Shown piece after piece: positions 21,366 through 24,097 of a DNA stretch of 24,097 bases (position 1 is its first letter; the number at the start of each line of letters is the position of its first letter). Source of the DNA: a virus; IMG/VR virus record IMGVR_UViG_3300042261_000978, positions 1-24,097 of that record. One strand, given 5' to 3'. The notes beneath the pieces are model-generated. The model was not told the DNA's origin. It saw only the letters and a list, made by a program, of their open reading frames with translations, and made no database searches. The translations under genes and the position numbers were made by a program.

Positions 21366-22427
21366 ATGGTAGCGGCTTTGCCGATTGCAGTTATGGCAGG
21401 AAGCGCGGCGATTTCGGCGCTCGCGCAGTGGCTGAATTCCAGAGAGGCGTTGGAGGCGACAGATGCGGAGCGGGCCAGGGTGCAGGCCATCTTCGACAAG
21501 ATGCAGGCACCAGATTTCGACTTCAGCCGACTGACTCCAGAGGAATTCCGGGTGGTGGGCACCTATGCGCCGGACGTGGCGCCCTACATTGCCGAAGCCA
21601 ACCCTGAGTTGGTCAGGGCCGAGACTCCGGATGCGATGGCAGGACGAGCAGCACAGCGTGAGGCGCTTCAGCGGCTCATGGAAACCTCGCGGGCTGGGGG
21701 CATGGGCGATGAACTCCTCCAAGCTCAGATGCAGCAGGCAAACCTCCAGGGTGCGCAGGCGCTGCAGCAGACCCGAAACGCCATCCAATCTCAGATGGCT
21801 CGGCGCGGTCAGATGGGAAGCGGATTGGATTACGCTCTGCAGCTCGCAGGTGGGGCACAGCCACAGATGCAGGCGGCTCAAGCGGGTATTTCCCAAGCCA
21901 CCGAAGCCTACCGGCAGAAGCTGAACGCCTTGCGCGGAGCGGCTGACCTCGGGGGCACAATCCGCGGTGAGGATGTGGCGTTGTCTGGGCAGAATGCAGC
22001 AATCATCAACGCATTCAATCAGCGTGTGGCGCAGGCTCGGCGCAATGCTGCACTGAACCAGCAGGACGTGCAGAACGAGGCGCAGCGGTACAATCTTGGG
22101 CAACGGCAGAGCGCAGCGGATCGTAACGTGCAAACGCGCAATCAATTCCAGACGCAGGAGCGAAACCGGGCGGACGATCTCCGACAGCAGCAGTTCGAGA
22201 ACCAGATGGGCATCGCTCGTGGGCAGGCTGGTTTGAGCGATCAGCGTGTGGACGACATCATGGGGGCCGCTCGGCAGCGCAATCAGACAATCCAGAGCAT
22301 CGGCGATGTGGGCGTGATGTCGGGTGAGCTTTGGAACCGGCAAGAGAATTACAATCGTGATTTGAAACGTAGAAATAAGTTTTATCAAAAGGTTTACGGT
22401 ATCGAACCTGAAGAGTGGGAGGAGTGA
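21366..22427 (+). CDS. Internal virion/ejection-type protein 2
   Basis: A 353-residue protein with GAGG seven bases before its ATG. Residues 1-22 are hydrophobic (AALPIAVMAGSAAISALAQW), giving a potential membrane insertion helix. The rest is largely coiled-coil helix rich in Gln, Ala and Arg (LQAQMQQANLQGAQALQQTR, NQRVAQARRNAALNQQDVQN). A short structured C-terminus, GIEPEEWEE, ends it. The pattern, a hydrophobic N-terminus with glutamine-rich helices, is that of phage DNA-ejection proteins that build a channel through the envelope. It is followed immediately by another such gene. Confidence 0.7.
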   Translation: MVAALPIAVMAGSAAISALAQWLNSREALEATDAERARVQAIFDKMQAPDFDFSRLTPEEFRVVGTYAPDVAPYIAEANPELVRAETPDAMAGRAAQREALQRLMETSRAGGMGDELLQAQMQQANLQGAQALQQTRNAIQSQMARRGQMGSGLDYALQLAGGAQPQMQAAQAGISQATEAYRQKLNALRGAADLGGTIRGEDVALSGQNAAIINAFNQRVAQARRNAALNQQDVQNEAQRYNLGQRQSAADRNVQTRNQFQTQERNRADDLRQQQFENQMGIARGQAGLSDQRVDDIMGAARQRNQTIQSIGDVGVMSGELWNRQENYNRDLKRRNKFYQKVYGIEPEEWEE

Positions 22428-22428
22428 C

Positions 22429-24097
22429 ATGGCCACCCTTGGATTAGGATTTGCGCCGGATGTTATCGACCCGGTGAGGCTCAAAGAACAAGCGCTTCGG
22501 AGGAGATTTGGTCTCGGGGTGAACCTGGATGGCTCATATCTTGACGGTCTGTCAGATGAGCCAGAACAACAACCACAGTCCTTGCCTGTTGTTTCTAGTG
22601 GGCCAATGGAACCTGAAAAAAAAGCACAAACATCAGCAGCGGTGCTGGGAACGAATGAAACACAAAAAGAACCAGAAGAATCATTCTATGCTCCGGAAGA
22701 AAGAGAGCGTTATTTACGAGCTTTCTACGGACTTGAGGAGACATCTTCGCACAATCTGTCAAATTTCGGAGAGCTGGCAAAGTTTTTGAGCAAAACGGCT
22801 GCAGGAGTCGGAAACGTCCGCGGTGAGATGGCGAAGACGGCTGTTCCTGAATTCGTGGAAGGACTTACTGCGGCGAATCGGAGGCACATCGACAAACAGC
22901 GGCAAGCCGATTTGGATATGGACAAAGCCATTCTCGGCCGAAAAGAATTCGAGGCGTTGCAGGGAACCAAGGCAGCAGATGCGAAGCTCAAAGCCGAGGC
23001 TCTGCGGATTCGCACCCTCGAATCTGCGCGGAAGGAACGCGAGCAGTCGTCTCTCACCGATCCCAGATCTGCGGATTCCGCAATGTGGCGCCAGCTCGCT
23101 GGCACCATGATGGGTCAGGAGATTGACCCGTCAGTCACTGGTTCTGCCCTCAAGACAATGGCGACACCCTTTGCCCAAGTGTACGCGGGGATGACCCAGG
23201 CGCAGCGCGAGGAGATGCGGCGGACTGCCGAAGAGCGAAACCTTGCGACGAAGCTCCAGGCAGAGCGAGAGTCGCAAGCCACGAAACTGGACGCCGAGAG
23301 GGAGATGCTTCTCAAAAAGCTCGAGAGTTCAGATGCTCAGTCAGCGTCGAAGCTCCGGGCTGAGATGGAGATGTTGGATAGGCGGCTTCGGGAGCAAGCG
23401 GGCAAAGCGGAAGCAGACCGAGAGTTCAAGAGCCAGGAATCGGAGAAGGACAGGGCTCTCAAAACCGAGCTGCAGGGATCTCAAATTGGAGCCAAGGCAG
23501 CGGAAGGCGCAGCCACTCGTGAGGCAAAGGCTGCTGAAGGGGCTGCAGAGCGGGAGTTCAAAGGCACCGAGGGTGCCAAGGAAAGAGGGCTGAAGCGTGA
23601 CATCGCCCAAGCTCAGATTGGAGCGAAGACCGGGCAGGATGCGGAGCTGATTCGGCTGCGCGAGCAAGAAGCTGCGGCAAAGGACAAGCAAGCCAAAGCA
23701 GAGCTTGCGGTGAAGTCCGCCAAGAATGAACTGGACCGGAAGGCGCGGCTGAAGATTGCGGCGGATGCTCAAGCATCGGCAGAGAAGATCGCAGCGATGC
23801 GCCAAGCCAGGGAAAAGGCTGTTGGGGCAAAGGCAGGCAAGGGGCCTGCTGCTGTGAAACCGCCGAAGCCTGGGGAGCAGTTCAAGCAGATCGATCAGCT
23901 CAGAAGCGAGTACCAAAAGCTCCCTGTGGTGAAAGAAAGCCAGACGATCCGCTCATCGTGGTCTCGCATCCAGGGAGCGTTCAAAGACCCGAGTGCAGCG
24001 GGCGATCTCAATCTCATCTTTGGCTACATGAAGCTCCTGGACCCAGGTTCGACAGTCCGCGAAGGCGAGTTCGCCACTGCCCAGAACTCCGGGTCTG
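22429..24097 (+). CDS. Large ejection-type internal virion protein (partial)
   Basis: The frame starts at ATG 22429, two bases after the previous stop, with GGGAGGAG upstream, and is open for 556 codons to the window end. The N-terminus is soluble and acidic, containing SFYAPEERERYLRAFYGL and a hydrophobic-helical part near 115-135. Residues about 180-480 are coiled coil, with repeated charge patterns (QIGAKAAEGAATREAKAAEG, then QIGAKTGQDAELIRLREQE). Near the end, SWSRIQGAFKDPSAAGDLNL and LDPGSTVREGEFATAQ form a motif I know from large phage internal virion and DNA-transfer proteins. The missing C-terminus may carry a lytic transglycosylase or other domain. Confidence 0.8.
   Translation, partial: MATLGLGFAPDVIDPVRLKEQALRRRFGLGVNLDGSYLDGLSDEPEQQPQSLPVVSSGPMEPEKKAQTSAAVLGTNETQKEPEESFYAPEERERYLRAFYGLEETSSHNLSNFGELAKFLSKTAAGVGNVRGEMAKTAVPEFVEGLTAANRRHIDKQRQADLDMDKAILGRKEFEALQGTKAADAKLKAEALRIRTLESARKEREQSSLTDPRSADSAMWRQLAGTMMGQEIDPSVTGSALKTMATPFAQVYAGMTQAQREEMRRTAEERNLATKLQAERESQATKLDAEREMLLKKLESSDAQSASKLRAEMEMLDRRLREQAGKAEADREFKSQESEKDRALKTELQGSQIGAKAAEGAATREAKAAEGAAEREFKGTEGAKERGLKRDIAQAQIGAKTGQDAELIRLREQEAAAKDKQAKAELAVKSAKNELDRKARLKIAADAQASAEKIAAMRQAREKAVGAKAGKGPAAVKPPKPGEQFKQIDQLRSEYQKLPVVKESQTIRSSWSRIQGAFKDPSAAGDLNLIFGYMKLLDPGSTVREGEFATAQNSGS

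Noticed and set aside
21321-22484. 387-residue minus-strand open frame antisense to the ejection genes
   Set aside because: Leu/Arg/His-rich composition typical of an antisense shadow. The plus strand has clear starts and coupling.

Overview
This window is a contiguous piece of a tailed double-stranded DNA phage or prophage (Caudoviricetes). Recognisable parts are a Red-beta/RecT-type annealing protein, a phage replication initiator, a VRR-NUC nuclease, terminase subunits, a scaffold, a major capsid protein, a large nozzle-like tail protein, a portal and three ejection-type internal virion proteins. No tape-measure, tail-tube or sheath gene is visible between the capsid gene and the right edge, and the portal, nozzle and ejection proteins resemble those of short-tailed phages, so a podovirus-like virion is the best inference. 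Ribosome binding sites of the AGGAGG type and ATGA/GTGA/TGATG stop-start overlaps show a bacterial host using canonical Shine-Dalgarno initiation. The host genus cannot be read from the sequence. No integrase, tRNA, rRNA, CRISPR array or insertion sequence was seen.

Layout. (1) Bases 1-3331, minus strand: one leftward operon of 13 tightly packed genes. The promoter-proximal end has a small DNA-binding-like protein and the Bet annealing protein. Then come small, mostly uncharacterised genes: an HTH protein, zinc-ribbon proteins, a Lar-like zinc protein, two very short membrane proteins, and at the left edge a protein resembling the Acb2/Tad1 cyclic-nucleotide sponges. This looks like an early accessory and anti-defence region. 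(2) Bases 3332-3425: a divergent control region with two overlapping promoters facing each other inside a perfect inverted repeat. (3) Bases 3426-5824, plus strand: an AlpA/MerR-like HTH protein, a replication initiator carrying a candidate iteron origin inside its own gene, a probable helicase loader, a thioredoxin-fold protein and a second HTH protein. (4) Bases 5772-6772, minus strand: a Cro-like HTH gene and a hypothetical gene behind an operator-like region, plus a VRR-NUC nuclease gene. (5) Bases 6845-24097, plus strand: the late operon, in the order membrane/coiled-coil protein, TerS, small ORF, TerL, small virion-like protein, scaffold, major capsid protein, terminator, acidic protein, fibre, adaptor, nozzle, portal and three ejection proteins. 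The last one runs off the window.

How it works together. The left and right early operons are fired from the 3.37-3.41 kb switch. The rightward arm makes the initiator and loader that would act on the repeats at 3971-4074. The leftward arm makes the recombinase and host-takeover or counter-defence proteins. VRR-NUC could process branched or recombination intermediates. The late operon packages DNA and builds the particle, with a strong terminator after the capsid gene probably setting capsid stoichiometry. The main points of interest are the candidate sponge protein, the intragenic origin, the two promoter/operator switches, the displaced portal gene, and a fibre with an apparent beta-domain insertion.
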